A DNA stretch of 64,000 nt from JAJEDW01 sp963555775 (GTDB lineage Bacteria > Acidobacteriota > Terriglobia > 20CM-2-55-15): the NCBI GenBank assembly GCA_963555775.3, contig CAUVWY020000001.1, forward strand, positions 158,314 to 222,313, written 5' to 3'. How positions within the stretch are numbered: position 1 is the stretch's first letter; each line of letters begins with the position of its first letter. The translations under genes were made by a program, and so were the position numbers. Positions 30,032-39,371 of the stretch are shown here, piece by piece. A model generated the notes under the pieces. It saw only the letters and a list, made by a program, of their open reading frames with translations. It made no database searches and was not told where the DNA came from.

Positions 30032-30097
30032 ATGGGAAACCGAAATTGGCACAAGATCTGGATCGGACCGCCCACCTTCGCGCGTGGTAAATCATGA
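30032..30097 (+). CDS. Possible 21-residue leader ORF coupled to recD2
   Basis: ATG 30032 follows TGGAG (30021-30025) with good spacing. The frame encodes MGNRNWHKIWIGPPTFARGK plus one Ser and stops at TGA 30095-30097, overlapping the recD2 ATG as ATGA. recD2 itself has no clear Shine-Dalgarno, so translation may be coupled through this ORF. No homologue is recognised. Confidence 0.35.
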   Translation: MGNRNWHKIWIGPPTFARGKS

Positions 30098-32328
30098 CTG
30101 CCGATGTCAGGCAACAACCGGGGTCTTCGAACCAGGAAGTTCTGGCTGGCCTCATCGTCCGGGTGACGTTCCACAACGCCGAGAATGGTTTTTGCGTTTT
30201 GCGCATCAAGGCCCGGGGCCATCGCGATCTTGTGACGGTGGTCGGACATGCCGCCGTCGTTTCGGTCGGGGAATGGATTACGGTATCGGGGGAATGGATC
30301 AACGATCGTACTCATGGTCAGCAATTCAAGGCGCACTTCATACGCACTTCAGCGCCGTCGTCGATCGCCGGCATCGAAAAATACCTCGGCTCCGGCATGA
30401 TCCCCGGCATCGGTCCGGTCTTCGCCGCGAAAATGGTCCAGGCGTTCGGCGAGAACGTGTTCGATATCGTCGAAACGGAGCCCGAACGGCTGCATGAAGT
30501 GGTCGGCATCGGGCGTGTGCGGGCCGCGCGCATCACCGCGGCCTGGGCAGAACATAAGGTCGTTCGCGAGATCATGGTCTTCCTGCACAGTCACGGGGTC
30601 GGCGCGGCACGGGCGATACGAATCTACAAGACCTACGGAGCGGATGCGGTTCAGGCGATGACCGAGAACCCATACCGCCTTGCACGGGACATTCGTGGCA
30701 TCGGATTCAGGACCGCCGACACGATCGCCATGAAGCTCGGCGTCGAGAAAACGGCCACATCCCGGGTTCGCGCGGGTATTTCCCATGCGCTCACCGAGGC
30801 GATGGATAACGGTCATTGCGCCCTGCCCGTCGAAGAACTCGCGCCGCTCGCCGTCAAATTGCTGGAAGTCCCGAAGGAATTGGTTCAGACAGCGCTGGAT
30901 CTCGAACTCGCCGATGGGACGGTCGTTGCGGACACGGTTGCCGGAACCCCATGTATTTTCCTCGGCGGTCTGTACCGTGCTGAAAAGGTAATTGCAGAAC
31001 GGTTTCTACGAATTGCGGGCGGCAAGCTCCCCTGGCCGGATATCGATGCCGAGAAGGCGGTACCCTGGGTCGAACGAAAGATCGGCATGTCACTGGCGGC
31101 GAGTCAGGCCAATGCGGTTCGCCAAGCCCTGATCTCCAAGGCTTTCATTATCACTGGAGGGCCGGGCGTAGGCAAAACGACCCTCGTCAACGCAATCCTG
31201 CGCATTCTGGCAGCCAAGGGGGTGCCCCTCCTGCAATGCGCGCCGACCGGACGCGCCGCCAGGCGGATGACCGAGGCCACCGGTTTCGCGGCGAAAACGA
31301 TCCATCGACTGCTCGAGGCCGATCCCGGAAGCGGCGGGTTCAAGCGGAACGCCAACAACCCTCTCGACTGCGGGCTGTTGGTCGTCGACGAAACCTCAAT
31401 GGTCGACGTCATGCTGATGCAGGCGTTGCTGAAAGCGGTCCCCGACGACGCCGCGCTGCTGATCGTGGGCGACATCGACCAACTGCCCTCGGTTGGTCCG
31501 GGCCAGGTGCTGGCCGACATCATCGCATCCGGCGTGGTCCCGGTTGCGCGCCTGACCGAAGTTTTTCGTCAGGCCGCACGGAGCAAAATCGTCACCAGCG
31601 CGCACGGGATCAACCGGGGCGCCATTCCCGATCTTTCGAAGCCAGGCCACGACAGCGACTTCTACTTCGTGCCGGCGGACGATCCCGAAACCGCGGTCTC
31701 CCTCATTATCGAATTGGTAAAGACACGCATCCCGAACCGCTTCGGGCTCGATCCAGTCCGCGATATCCAGGTGTTGTGTCCGATGAACCGAGGCGGCGCC
31801 GGCGCCCGCGCGCTCAACATCGAGTTGCAGGCAGTCCTCAATCCCGCCGGCGAGCGCAAGATCGAACGCTTTGGCTGGACCTTCGCACCGGGGGACAAGG
31901 TCATGCAGATCGAGAACGATTACGACAAGGAGGTCTATAACGGAGACATTGGCTATGTGGACGATGTCGACCAGGATGGCGGCGAACTGAGGGCGAGTTT
32001 CGAGGGGCGCAGGGTCACCTATGGATTCGGCGAACTTGACACACTGGTTCCGGCATACGCCACCACCATTCACAAAAGCCAGGGCTCGGAATACCCCGCG
32101 GTCATCATTCCCGTCCTGACCCAGCACTACGCCATGCTCCAGCGAAACCTGCTTTACACCGGCGTGACGCGCGGTAAGCGGCTGGTTGTTCTGGTCGGCC
32201 AGAAGAATGCCATCGCTATCTCCGTGCGCAATGTTTCGGGACGGCGGCGCTGGTCGAAGCTCGACGAATGGCTCGGCAACGCGGATACCGGCCTTCGGGC
32301 AGGCCCGGGCGTTGTGGCCGGCGGGTAA
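30094..32328 (+). CDS. recD2: RecD2-type SF1B DNA helicase
   Basis: 744 residues. The N-terminal OB/HhH region (LAGLIVRVTFHNAENGFCVL, IPGIGPVFAAKMVQAFG, VVGIGRVRAARI) marks RecD2 rather than RecD. The helicase core has Walker A GGPGVGKT (355-362), motif II LVVDETSMVD, IVGDIDQLPSVGPG, and C-terminal TIHKSQGSEYP and YTGVTRGKRLVVLVG. RecD2 is a 5'-3' helicase acting in DNA repair independently of RecBC. It may be translationally coupled to a tiny upstream ORF. Confidence 0.95.
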   Translation: MTADVRQQPGSSNQEVLAGLIVRVTFHNAENGFCVLRIKARGHRDLVTVVGHAAVVSVGEWITVSGEWINDRTHGQQFKAHFIRTSAPSSIAGIEKYLGSGMIPGIGPVFAAKMVQAFGENVFDIVETEPERLHEVVGIGRVRAARITAAWAEHKVVREIMVFLHSHGVGAARAIRIYKTYGADAVQAMTENPYRLARDIRGIGFRTADTIAMKLGVEKTATSRVRAGISHALTEAMDNGHCALPVEELAPLAVKLLEVPKELVQTALDLELADGTVVADTVAGTPCIFLGGLYRAEKVIAERFLRIAGGKLPWPDIDAEKAVPWVERKIGMSLAASQANAVRQALISKAFIITGGPGVGKTTLVNAILRILAAKGVPLLQCAPTGRAARRMTEATGFAAKTIHRLLEADPGSGGFKRNANNPLDCGLLVVDETSMVDVMLMQALLKAVPDDAALLIVGDIDQLPSVGPGQVLADIIASGVVPVARLTEVFRQAARSKIVTSAHGINRGAIPDLSKPGHDSDFYFVPADDPETAVSLIIELVKTRIPNRFGLDPVRDIQVLCPMNRGGAGARALNIELQAVLNPAGERKIERFGWTFAPGDKVMQIENDYDKEVYNGDIGYVDDVDQDGGELRASFEGRRVTYGFGELDTLVPAYATTIHKSQGSEYPAVIIPVLTQHYAMLQRNLLYTGVTRGKRLVVLVGQKNAIAISVRNVSGRRRWSKLDEWLGNADTGLRAGPGVVAGG

Positions 32329-32342
32329 GGACAAGGGGGCAA

Positions 32343-32415
32343 TGCCGGCGGGTGGACTCGAACCACCGACCTAAGGATTATGAGACCTTCGCTCTAACCT
32401 CTGAGCTACGCCGGC
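32343..32415 (-). tRNA. tRNA-Met (anticodon CAT, elongator type)
   Basis: Acceptor GCCGGCG/CGCCGGC, D-arm GCTCAGAGGTTAGAGC, anticodon loop CTCATAA (CAT), T-arm GGTTCGAGTCC; CCA not encoded. The T:T closing the anticodon stem is slightly unusual. Elongator Met is favoured, but a tRNA-Ile(CAT) that is a TilS substrate cannot be excluded. It lies 18 nt after rnr on the same strand, so it is likely in the rnr transcript. Confidence 0.9.
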
Positions 32416-32433
32416 TGATGCAAACCTTCCATT

Positions 32434-34578
32434 CTAATCGGACCGATTCTTCTTTTCCAATACAGGCAGGAAACAGGCCCGCCCAATCAGCTTGTCGATT
32501 CGCGCCACACGCACGGTTATTCGTTGCCCCAATCGGTACTTCCTCCGCGTACCACGCCCAATCAGCGTCCGCGATCGTTGGTCGAACTCATAGTAGTCGT
32601 CACTCAGGTCGTCCAGCAGGATATGGCCTTCGATGAAATAGTCCACCAGTTCCACCCGGATTTCACGTCTCAGGACACTGATGATGATGGCGTCCAGAGT
32701 ATCGCCCAGGTGTTCTTCGAGCAGGATCATCCGTTTCCAGTCGAACAGATCTCTTTCAGCCATCTCCGCCATCCGTTCTCGAGAGCTTGCCCGGCCTGCA
32801 ATGGTTTCCAACTCGGCGGGGATATATCCCGTCCTTCGTCCGCCGCTCAGGCAGGTCTTGAGCAGTCGTTGAACGATCAGATCGGGATATCGTCGGATCG
32901 GCGATGTAAAGTGCGTATAACAGCCCGACGCCAGACCGAAATGACCGGAATTCCGTGTGGAGTACACGGCTTGTCGAAACGAACGCAATACGACGAACGA
33001 GATCATGCGTTCGTCGGCCCGCCCTACGATCGATTTCAGAAACTTCTGAAACGCCGATGGGGCGATCTTTTTCGGGCGGAAGCGGAGACCCAGACCGGCC
33101 AGTGTTTCGGAAAGCTCGCCGACACGCTCGGGATCGGGAGGCTCATGGATTCGATAGACCGTGGCGGGCATTCGATCTTCAAGTAGTCGAGCAACCGCCT
33201 CGTTGGCGGCAATCATGAACTCTTCGATCATCTTGTGTGAGAAGAAGCGGCGTGCTTTGACGACCCCGATGACGGTGCCCTGGCTGTCGTAGTCCAGTTC
33301 CGGTTCAGGCAAGTCGAAATCGATCGTTCCGCGCTTCAGCCTCTCGCGCCGAAGTGCTGCCGCGGCCTGGGACAACATCTCGACAGTTCCTACAAGGTCG
33401 TGGTGCCGCTTCCTGATGCTCGCGGCGCCGTCGAGAATTGCCTGGACCTGTTCGTAGCTCATCCGCTCACGCGAGCGGATGATGCTGTTCTGAAATGATT
33501 GCCTTGCGATCGTCCCGTCGGCGTCGATTTCCAGTACGACACTCATCGCAAGCCGGTCCGTACGCGGATTGAGAGAACAGATATCGTTCGAGAGTCTTTC
33601 GGGAAGCATGGGAACCACTCGGTCGGGGAAGTAGACCGAACAACCGCGTTGCCGCGCTTCCTTGTCCGTGGCCGATCCCATTCGGACAAAGTGCGCCACA
33701 TCGGCGATATGGACGCCCAGACGGAAACCACCGCCGGCGAGCGCCTCCACATCCACCGCGTCGTCGAAGTCCCGTGCCGTAACCGGGTCGATCGTGACGA
33801 CCGCCCGGTCCCTGAAGTCGGTCCGGCCGGCAAGCTCGTCGGGGGTCAGTTCCACGTTTCGCCTTTGCGCTTCCCGGTCCACTTCTTCGGGAAACTCGAC
33901 CGACAGACCGTACTTCTTGATGATCACGTTGGTCTCGACACCGGGATCGTCGAGGAATCCAATGATGGAAACGATTTGAGCCGCTGGCCAATGGGATTCG
34001 GAACCGAAGCGGGTGAGTTCGATTTCGACAATCTTGTCCTTGTGTTCGGACACGTCCCCAGCGACAAGGATTCTGTCGGGCAGCCTGGTGTCAGCCGGCG
34101 AAACGAAATAGGCGTGCCCGTCGAACCGAAGCTGGCCAACGATTGTCGTGCGGGCTCGTTCAGTGACGCGAACCACCCGTCCCTCGGCGTTGCGCTTCGA
34201 GACGATCTCGATCGCCACGCGGTCTCCGTCGAGTGCCGAACCGACGGCAGGCGGCGGGATAAAGATATCGCCCGTGATTCCCGGAATATTCTCGTCAGTG
34301 CTCACAAAGCCATATCCGTCGGGATGCACTGAAATCCGCCCGTTGCAGGCCGCGAGTTGAGGGGCCGCCTGATATCGGTTGCCCGCGTGACGAATCAGCT
34401 TCTGGTCTTTGACCAGTTGGTCCAGAACGGCCTTGATCTGTTTGCGATCGGTCTTGTCAGCCTGAAAGTCGCCCAGGATGTGTCTAGAACTCGCGGCCCC
34501 GCCCGGCCGCTGGCGGATATAGTGGAGAAGGTCGTCCTTGGAGAAGTTCTTTCCGGACCAATCTGTCGATCGTGCCAC
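32434..34578 (-). CDS. rnr: Ribonuclease R
   Basis: 714 residues. N-terminal winged helix (SKDDLLHYIRQRPGG), cold-shock domains (GRISVHPDGYGFVSTDE, GDIFIPP), the RNB catalytic domain with FRDRAVVTIDPVTARDFDDAVDV (metal-binding aspartates) and FPDRVVPMLPERLSNDICSL, ending in an S1 domain (LGQRITVRVARIDKLIGRACF). A processive 3'-5' exoribonuclease. The start is GTG 34578. No Lys-rich C-terminal tail beyond the S1 domain is seen. Confidence 0.95.
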   Translation of the reverse strand: MARSTDWSGKNFSKDDLLHYIRQRPGGAASSRHILGDFQADKTDRKQIKAVLDQLVKDQKLIRHAGNRYQAAPQLAACNGRISVHPDGYGFVSTDENIPGITGDIFIPPPAVGSALDGDRVAIEIVSKRNAEGRVVRVTERARTTIVGQLRFDGHAYFVSPADTRLPDRILVAGDVSEHKDKIVEIELTRFGSESHWPAAQIVSIIGFLDDPGVETNVIIKKYGLSVEFPEEVDREAQRRNVELTPDELAGRTDFRDRAVVTIDPVTARDFDDAVDVEALAGGGFRLGVHIADVAHFVRMGSATDKEARQRGCSVYFPDRVVPMLPERLSNDICSLNPRTDRLAMSVVLEIDADGTIARQSFQNSIIRSRERMSYEQVQAILDGAASIRKRHHDLVGTVEMLSQAAAALRRERLKRGTIDFDLPEPELDYDSQGTVIGVVKARRFFSHKMIEEFMIAANEAVARLLEDRMPATVYRIHEPPDPERVGELSETLAGLGLRFRPKKIAPSAFQKFLKSIVGRADERMISFVVLRSFRQAVYSTRNSGHFGLASGCYTHFTSPIRRYPDLIVQRLLKTCLSGGRRTGYIPAELETIAGRASSRERMAEMAERDLFDWKRMILLEEHLGDTLDAIIISVLRREIRVELVDYFIEGHILLDDLSDDYYEFDQRSRTLIGRGTRRKYRLGQRITVRVARIDKLIGRACFLPVLEKKNRSD

Positions 34579-34611
34579 ACACCAGTGTACGGCAAGAGAA
34601 TTGGGGCCCGG

Positions 34612-34640
34612 TTGACTTCGCCGACCGCGCGCTTTAAATT
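34612..34640 (+). promoter_or_regulatory. Sigma-70 promoter of tRNA-Leu
   Basis: TTGACT at 34612-34617 and TAAATT at 34635-34640 are 17 nt apart, with the tRNA starting 12 nt after the -10. Confidence 0.7.
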
Positions 34641-34652
34641 GAATAGTCCGAG

Positions 34653-34736
34653 GCCGAAATGGCGGAATTGGCAGACGCGCTAGATTCAGGTTCTAGTGGG
34701 GGCAACCCCGTGGAGGTTCGAGTCCTCTTTTCGGCA
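34653..34736 (+). tRNA. tRNA-Leu (anticodon CAG)
   Basis: Acceptor GCCGAAA/TTTCGGC, anticodon stem CTAGA/TCTAG with loop TTCAGGT (CAG), a long variable arm (TGGGGGCAACCCCG) typical of class II tRNA, and T-arm GGTTCGAGTCC. CCA not encoded. Confidence 0.95.
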
Positions 34737-34966
34737 TCTTTCGTTCCAGTACGTTAAGTACCGCCAGTGTCTGCACCAGCTCCATCCTGCGCGGTTGTCG
34801 TCCGATTTGCGGCCAACCCAGCCCACTTGGATCCCGCCATGGCTATCCGGTCGATTTCCCTCGTTGTGCGGAAGTTTCGTCAAGAAATCAACTTTCCGAG
34901 CAAGGGACCATACGTCCGTGTGGTTTGCCCGAAGCCTCGGCTTCCGTTGCTGTTCCGTAGCCGGCT

Positions 34967-35998
34967 CTATTGCGGCAAGTAGCGTCGCGTTGCTTCCAGA
35001 TCGCAATCGAACGGTGTCATCTCCAAGTTCGGGGAATAGAGCAACTCTCTGCTATGAGTCATCGGCTCGGCGATGTACTCCGGGTCTTCCAGTGTGAATT
35101 CGACGGTCAGGCGGCTACCGTCTTCGTGTAACCGATAACGCTCCACCACGTGCTTTTGGGCACCGGATGGAATGCCGTTTTGATAGGGCGATCGGTTGTC
35201 GGCGAAGTTTATGGTGTCCACGACAAGAACCTCCCCTTCCCAACGGCCAATCGAATGACCCTCGTGCGTCCGCTGACTGATGTCGGGATGCCCACGGCCG
35301 TCCATATACACCGTTCGCTCCTGGTCGAAATACTGGCTGCGGATCATGACTACTTCCTGGCCTTCGATGATGTCGATTTCCATCGGATAGAGATCCGTGT
35401 AAACGATTCCTCCAGGGGTCGGTTTCGTCATGCAAGCGAGCTCGGGATTGTCGGCGTCGTTCTGGCTGTATTCAGCCTCCGCGATCCGGCCCTCCTCGGT
35501 CAGGCTCAACTCTCGGATCATCAGTTGATCGAGTCCCCCGGGATAGTCCGGGCCCAGGCTCGACCGATCGACGATCCACACGCCCTCCAGAGAACCCCTG
35601 GTCGCGCCAGTCTGCCCCCTCGCCCGAGCAGCGTTTGGCGGTGTCACCACGGAACGCCCGTCTCTTTCGACAGATACCAGCAATCCATACGGTCGCCCGT
35701 CTCGAGATGGCCGTACGCCGACCCTGACCCGGTCACCGACCGATAGAGTAGTCCGCGTCCAACCTCTACGCCCGATCGTGAGTGCCGAGGCCATCTGCAC
35801 GCTCCACTCCACGGTCTCTCCGGCATCGTTGATGGTCTCTGCCGTGAAATAGGCATGCGGATTTCGCATCGTGTACTCGGTGACAACCCCTTCAAAGGTA
35901 AAGACCGAGTTCATGTCCAGTGCGGCATCGCTGTGGTGACCCAGTGCCGGCAGCGCCGCCATGAGAATCCCTGACGCCATGATGATCAAGTACTTCAT
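34967..35998 (-). CDS. Exported DUF6152-PDFSGVW fusion protein
   Basis: 343 residues. Signal peptide MKYLIIMASGILMAALPALG then HHSDAALDMNSVFTFEGVVT and RNPHAYFTAET, a DUF6152 domain (about 21-125). After an Arg/Gly linker the second half starts LEGVWIVDRSS and has the PDFSGVW-family blocks IRSQYFDQERTVYMDGRGHP, SIGRWEGEVLVVDTINF and EPEY-like beta strands. The start ATG 35998 has GAGGGGAC upstream. The two domains are encoded by separate adjacent genes at 10376-11625, so this fusion links them functionally. Function is unknown. Confidence 0.8.
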   Translation of the reverse strand: MKYLIIMASGILMAALPALGHHSDAALDMNSVFTFEGVVTEYTMRNPHAYFTAETINDAGETVEWSVQMASALTIGRRGWTRTTLSVGDRVRVGVRPSRDGRPYGLLVSVERDGRSVVTPPNAARARGQTGATRGSLEGVWIVDRSSLGPDYPGGLDQLMIRELSLTEEGRIAEAEYSQNDADNPELACMTKPTPGGIVYTDLYPMEIDIIEGQEVVMIRSQYFDQERTVYMDGRGHPDISQRTHEGHSIGRWEGEVLVVDTINFADNRSPYQNGIPSGAQKHVVERYRLHEDGSRLTVEFTLEDPEYIAEPMTHSRELLYSPNLEMTPFDCDLEATRRYLPQ

Positions 35999-36451
35999 TG
36001 CCGTCCCCTCATTACTATTCCATGTGCACAATCGAATGGCGCCGGCACCGGGTTCGCCAACGACTGCGAGACTCAAGTGGGTCCCACTGTCAGACGAGAG
36101 TTGCGTGCCGAGGCATTGACGTAAATCAGACTACAGTTGGGAGTAGCGGTCAAATTAAACGGTGCACGCAATTCACTGGCCTGCAGGCGGCTTGCCAGGC
36201 GTGGGAACATCCGCACACGCCACAGGAGCCACCGTCGGCGCTCGCCGTTGATGGTGGCGAACACCTCGTGCGCTCTCCGGATCGTCACAAATATGTGCAG
36301 TTTTCGATTGCCATTGACACACAAGGCCATCCGAGCGGGACTATCCGTAAAAATACCAACGATTCCAGAACGGGCAGTGCAACATTCGCGGCACTCGATT
36401 GGAATCTCGGGTTTCAAATCTATAGACTGTTGCTGCCACGGACTTCAGATT
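35999..36451. other. 453-nt intergenic region without a recognised gene
   Basis: Divergent spacer between the DUF6152 fusion gene and the methyltransferase. It must contain at least two promoters, but no consensus pair with good spacing was found, and no RNA gene or repeat was recognised. Confidence 0.55.
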
Positions 36452-37033
36452 ATGAGCAACACCACCGGATTCTTACTTCGACAGTTCATCAGGAACCCCG
36501 GACAAGTGGGCGCAGTGGCCCCAAGTTCCCGCCATCTCATGAGGAAGATAATGGAATGGCCGGACCTCGAGAATGCCGGCGCAGTGGTGGAATTCGGAAC
36601 TGGAACCGGAGTTTTCACCGAGACGATTCTGGGTTCGATCAATCGGGACTGTCGATTCTTCGGAATTGAGATCGATCCGCGGCTGACCGCGATTTCGCGT
36701 CGTCGCCTGCCCGGGGTCACGATCTATCGGGACTCGGTGGCAAACGTCGAGGAACTTTGCCGGAAGGAAGGAATTGACCAACTCGACTGCGTGGTCGCCG
36801 GACTGCCGTGGGCCACGTTTTCCCCATCGACGCAGGGGCAGTTCATGGATGCACTGATGAAGGTGCTGAAACCGGGAGGACAGTTCGTGACCTTCTCCTA
36901 CGCGCACAGTCTCCTTTTGCCGGCCGGACAACGGTTTCGACGACTGCTGCCTGAATACTTCAGAGAAGTGTCGCGCAGCGAGACGGTGTGGCTGAACCTC
37001 CCTCCGGCTTTCGTCTACCAGTGCCGACGGTGA
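36452..37033 (+). CDS. Phospholipid N-methyltransferase-like (PmtA-type) protein
   Basis: 193 residues. RNPGQVGAVAPSSRHLMRKI and the SAM motif AVVEFGTGTGVFTETIL (44-60), IEIDPRL, DCVVAGLPWATFS and PGGQFVTFSYAH follow the PmtA/rRNA-adenine methyltransferase-like family that methylates phosphatidylethanolamine. ATG 36452 is chosen because homology begins there, though the ribosome binding site is weak. Substrate is inferred from the family only. Confidence 0.75.
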   Translation: MSNTTGFLLRQFIRNPGQVGAVAPSSRHLMRKIMEWPDLENAGAVVEFGTGTGVFTETILGSINRDCRFFGIEIDPRLTAISRRRLPGVTIYRDSVANVEELCRKEGIDQLDCVVAGLPWATFSPSTQGQFMDALMKVLKPGGQFVTFSYAHSLLLPAGQRFRRLLPEYFREVSRSETVWLNLPPAFVYQCRR

Positions 37034-37112
37034 TCGCCCCCGGTCGACAGGTCCTCGGCGCCAAAACGGTTGAGGTTCCAACCCCATCGCGCCGGCACTC
37101 CTGTCATCATCG

Positions 37113-38081
37113 TTGAACAGAATCGTGATCCGTGAGAAGCGAGTCAGGGATTGGCCGCGGGTGGCCGTTCTGGGGGCCGGCGCCGTCGGATGCTATTTCG
37201 GCGGAATGCTGGCCCGTTCCGGAATTCAGGTAACCCTCATAACCAGAGCAGAACACTCCGAAGCCATCAACCGGAACGGACTGCGGCTGCAGACTCTGTC
37301 CTTCGACGAGAGGGTCAAGGTAAGGGCATCCACTGAAATCGATTCGGCAACCGGGGCCGACCTCGTTCTGTTGACGGTCAAGACGCTCGACACGGTGAAC
37401 GCGGCCCGAAGTCTGGCGCCTCATTTGAAACCGGAATCGGTCGTCATGAGCCTGCAAAACGGTGTCGATAACGTCGAACGTATCCGGACGGCCAGCGGCA
37501 TAGACGCAGTGGCTACGGTGATCTACGTTGCCGTCGCAATGTCCGCGGCCGGAGAGGTCCATCATTCCGGACGCGGTGACATGCTGATCGGCAATCTCCC
37601 GGGACAATACCGGGATCTCGATGAAATCGCCGGGATCTTTGAGAAGACGGGTGTCCCCTGCATCGTTTCTCCAAACATCGAGGGCGAGCTATGGCAGAAG
37701 CTGGCCGTCAACTGCGCATACAATGCCATATCGGCGCTGACGCAATCTCGATACGGTGCAATCGTCACCGAACCTGGAACCCGGCAAATCTTGATACGAG
37801 CGGTCGAAGAAACCGCACGGGTGGCGCGTCGAGCGGATATCGAAATCGGGAGCGGCAACGTTGTCGAATCCTGTCTTGCATTGGGCGAAACGACGATGCC
37901 CAACGCCATGTCGTCGACTGCGCAGGATCTGGCGCGCGGCAAGGAGACCGAAATCGGCTCGCTGAACGGTTACGTTGCTCGACGTGGGGCAGAACTCGGG
38001 ATCGAGACGCCGGTCAACCACACACTCTGCAACCTGATCAAATTGCTTGAAAAATCAATTGCCGACCCGGCTGTCAATTAG
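37113..38081 (+). CDS. panE: 2-dehydropantoate 2-reductase (ApbA/PanE family)
   Basis: 322 residues. NADP-binding VAVLGAGAVGCYFGGMLARS (18-37), LLTVKTLDT with the conserved Lys, VMSLQNGVDNVE, VNCAYNAISAL and the late KETEIGSLNGYV motif fit ketopantoate reductases. It reduces 2-dehydropantoate to pantoate for CoA synthesis, although paralogues act on other substrates. TTG 37113 is the first start; GTG at 37125 or 37161 cannot be excluded. Confidence 0.85.
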   Translation: MNRIVIREKRVRDWPRVAVLGAGAVGCYFGGMLARSGIQVTLITRAEHSEAINRNGLRLQTLSFDERVKVRASTEIDSATGADLVLLTVKTLDTVNAARSLAPHLKPESVVMSLQNGVDNVERIRTASGIDAVATVIYVAVAMSAAGEVHHSGRGDMLIGNLPGQYRDLDEIAGIFEKTGVPCIVSPNIEGELWQKLAVNCAYNAISALTQSRYGAIVTEPGTRQILIRAVEETARVARRADIEIGSGNVVESCLALGETTMPNAMSSTAQDLARGKETEIGSLNGYVARRGAELGIETPVNHTLCNLIKLLEKSIADPAVN

Positions 38082-38113
38082 TGTTGCATACGGCTATGGC
38101 GTGGCATAGGGCA

Positions 38114-38132
38114 GATGATGTTAAGCATCGTC
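38114..38132 (+). promoter_or_regulatory. Imperfect palindrome upstream of vapBC, possible autoregulatory operator
   Basis: GATGATG and CATCGTC form an inverted repeat around TTAAG, 18 nt before the vapB start, where VapBC complexes usually bind. Confidence 0.45.
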
Positions 38133-38149
38133 TACCCCGGAAATCGGCA

Positions 38150-38407
38150 ATGGGCCTCAACATCAAGAATGACGAAACCTGCCGACTGGACAGAGAACTG
38201 GTGCGGTTGACGGGTGAGACCATGACCGGGGCGATTACCGTCGCGCGGCGCGAACGTCTGGAGCTTGAGAAACGCCGGGGCGGCGGGGATGCCTTGGCTC
38301 GGGAGCTTCACGCAATCGGGCAGCGTTGCGCCAAACTTCTGGGACCGGGGCCTTCGGCGGTGGAGCATGGCGATCTGCTTTACGATGAGCGGGGCTTGCC
38401 CAAGTGA
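38150..38407 (+). CDS. vapB: VapB-type antitoxin (Rv0623/PSK family)
   Basis: 85 residues beginning MGLNIKNDETCRLDRELVRL, then TGETMTGAITVARRERLELE, the typical start of PSK-type VapB proteins that cap a PIN toxin. The gene overlaps vapC by four nt (GTGA), indicating coupled expression. An upstream palindrome could be the operator. Confidence 0.85.
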   Translation: MGLNIKNDETCRLDRELVRLTGETMTGAITVARRERLELEKRRGGGDALARELHAIGQRCAKLLGPGPSAVEHGDLLYDERGLPK

Positions 38408-38790
38408 TCATCGACGCGTCGGGCATCCTTGCCGTTTTGCTCAGCGAGCCGGACGCGAAACGCCATGAAGATGCGATAGCGGCAGTATTGCCTTGTCGCA
38501 TGTCGGCGGTCGCGTTGCTTGAAGCAGCGATGGTTGTCGAAAGCAGAGGTGGAGTGGCGGCGCGACATGGACTCGATGTGCTGCTGGAGAAGGCGGCGGT
38601 TGAGTTGGTCTCTACCACGCCCGAACACGCCAACGCGGCGCGTCGGGCCTGGCGCCGTTTCGGAAGGGGCAATCACCCGGCGGCGCTGAACTTCGGCGAC
38701 TGCTTTGCCTATGCGCTCGCGGAGGCGACCGGCGAGCCGCTGCTGTTCAAGAGCAACGACTTCGCCCGTACCGATGTCGAGTCGGCATGA
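38404..38790 (+). CDS. vapC: VapC-type PIN-domain ribonuclease toxin
   Basis: 128 residues. Acidic catalytic residues are visible as D4 (MIIDASGILAVLL), E40 (ALLEAAMV), D99 (LNFGDCFAYALA) and D119 (FKSNDFARTDV). VapC toxins cut specific RNAs. Start GTG 38404 overlaps vapB. All four acidic positions are kept, so the toxin looks intact. Confidence 0.9.
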   Translation: MIIDASGILAVLLSEPDAKRHEDAIAAVLPCRMSAVALLEAAMVVESRGGVAARHGLDVLLEKAAVELVSTTPEHANAARRAWRRFGRGNHPAALNFGDCFAYALAEATGEPLLFKSNDFARTDVESA

Positions 38791-38848
38791 TCCGGAACAC
38801 AGCTTCGCGCATCCGATCACTCACGGGTTACCCGCTTCCAGATCCAAA

Positions 38849-39229
38849 TCAGCCACGCGCGTGCGTATCGCTCTCATGGCCGGCGCCGAACCACTGCAGC
38901 AACCTGTCGTTTGCCATCTCTCGATGTTCGGGTTTGATGTGGGTCATGACCATCCCGACGGCCGCGACCAACACAACGAAGTCGTCCGCGAAACCCGCAA
39001 AGGGTGTGATGTCGGGAATCGCATCGATCGGGAGCACGAAATAGGCCAGTGCGCCCATGATGACGCGGCGGGCCCATCGGGGCACGTCCGGATCCTTCAG
39101 GCAGAAATAGAGAATCAATACTTTCTCGACAACGTCCCTTCCGGCCCGACGCGCAAACCGAACGAGCTTCTTGCGGAAGGAATCTTCATCGTAGCGAAAT
39201 GCCAACTCTTCAAATTCCCTACTGTCCAT
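38849..39229 (-). CDS. DUF1232 (YkvA-like) membrane protein
   Basis: 126 residues. DPDVPRWARRVIMGALAYFV followed by LPIDAIPDITPFAGFADDF is the DUF1232 signature. Two or three hydrophobic segments are present. ATG 39229 is preferred over TTG 39244, with GAGG just upstream. Function unknown. Convergent with vapC. Confidence 0.85.
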   Translation of the reverse strand: MDSREFEELAFRYDEDSFRKKLVRFARRAGRDVVEKVLILYFCLKDPDVPRWARRVIMGALAYFVLPIDAIPDITPFAGFADDFVVLVAAVGMVMTHIKPEHREMANDRLLQWFGAGHESDTHARG

Positions 39230-39371
39230 TTCTGACCTCGTCAATCAGGCGTTTCGGCTAGTTTGACAGAAGCGGTGGGCCGCGTCTATAGTCACGTAAC
39301 TGACTAATAAACAATCTGTTACCAGCCTTGGCCGGATTCCGGGGGTGTGCTCGAAAGGGAGATCGCGAACA

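Noticed and set aside
36314..36345. TTGACA at about 36314 as promoter for the PmtA-like gene
   Set aside because: The nearest -10-like hexamer would need a spacer of about 20 nt, so it was not annotated.
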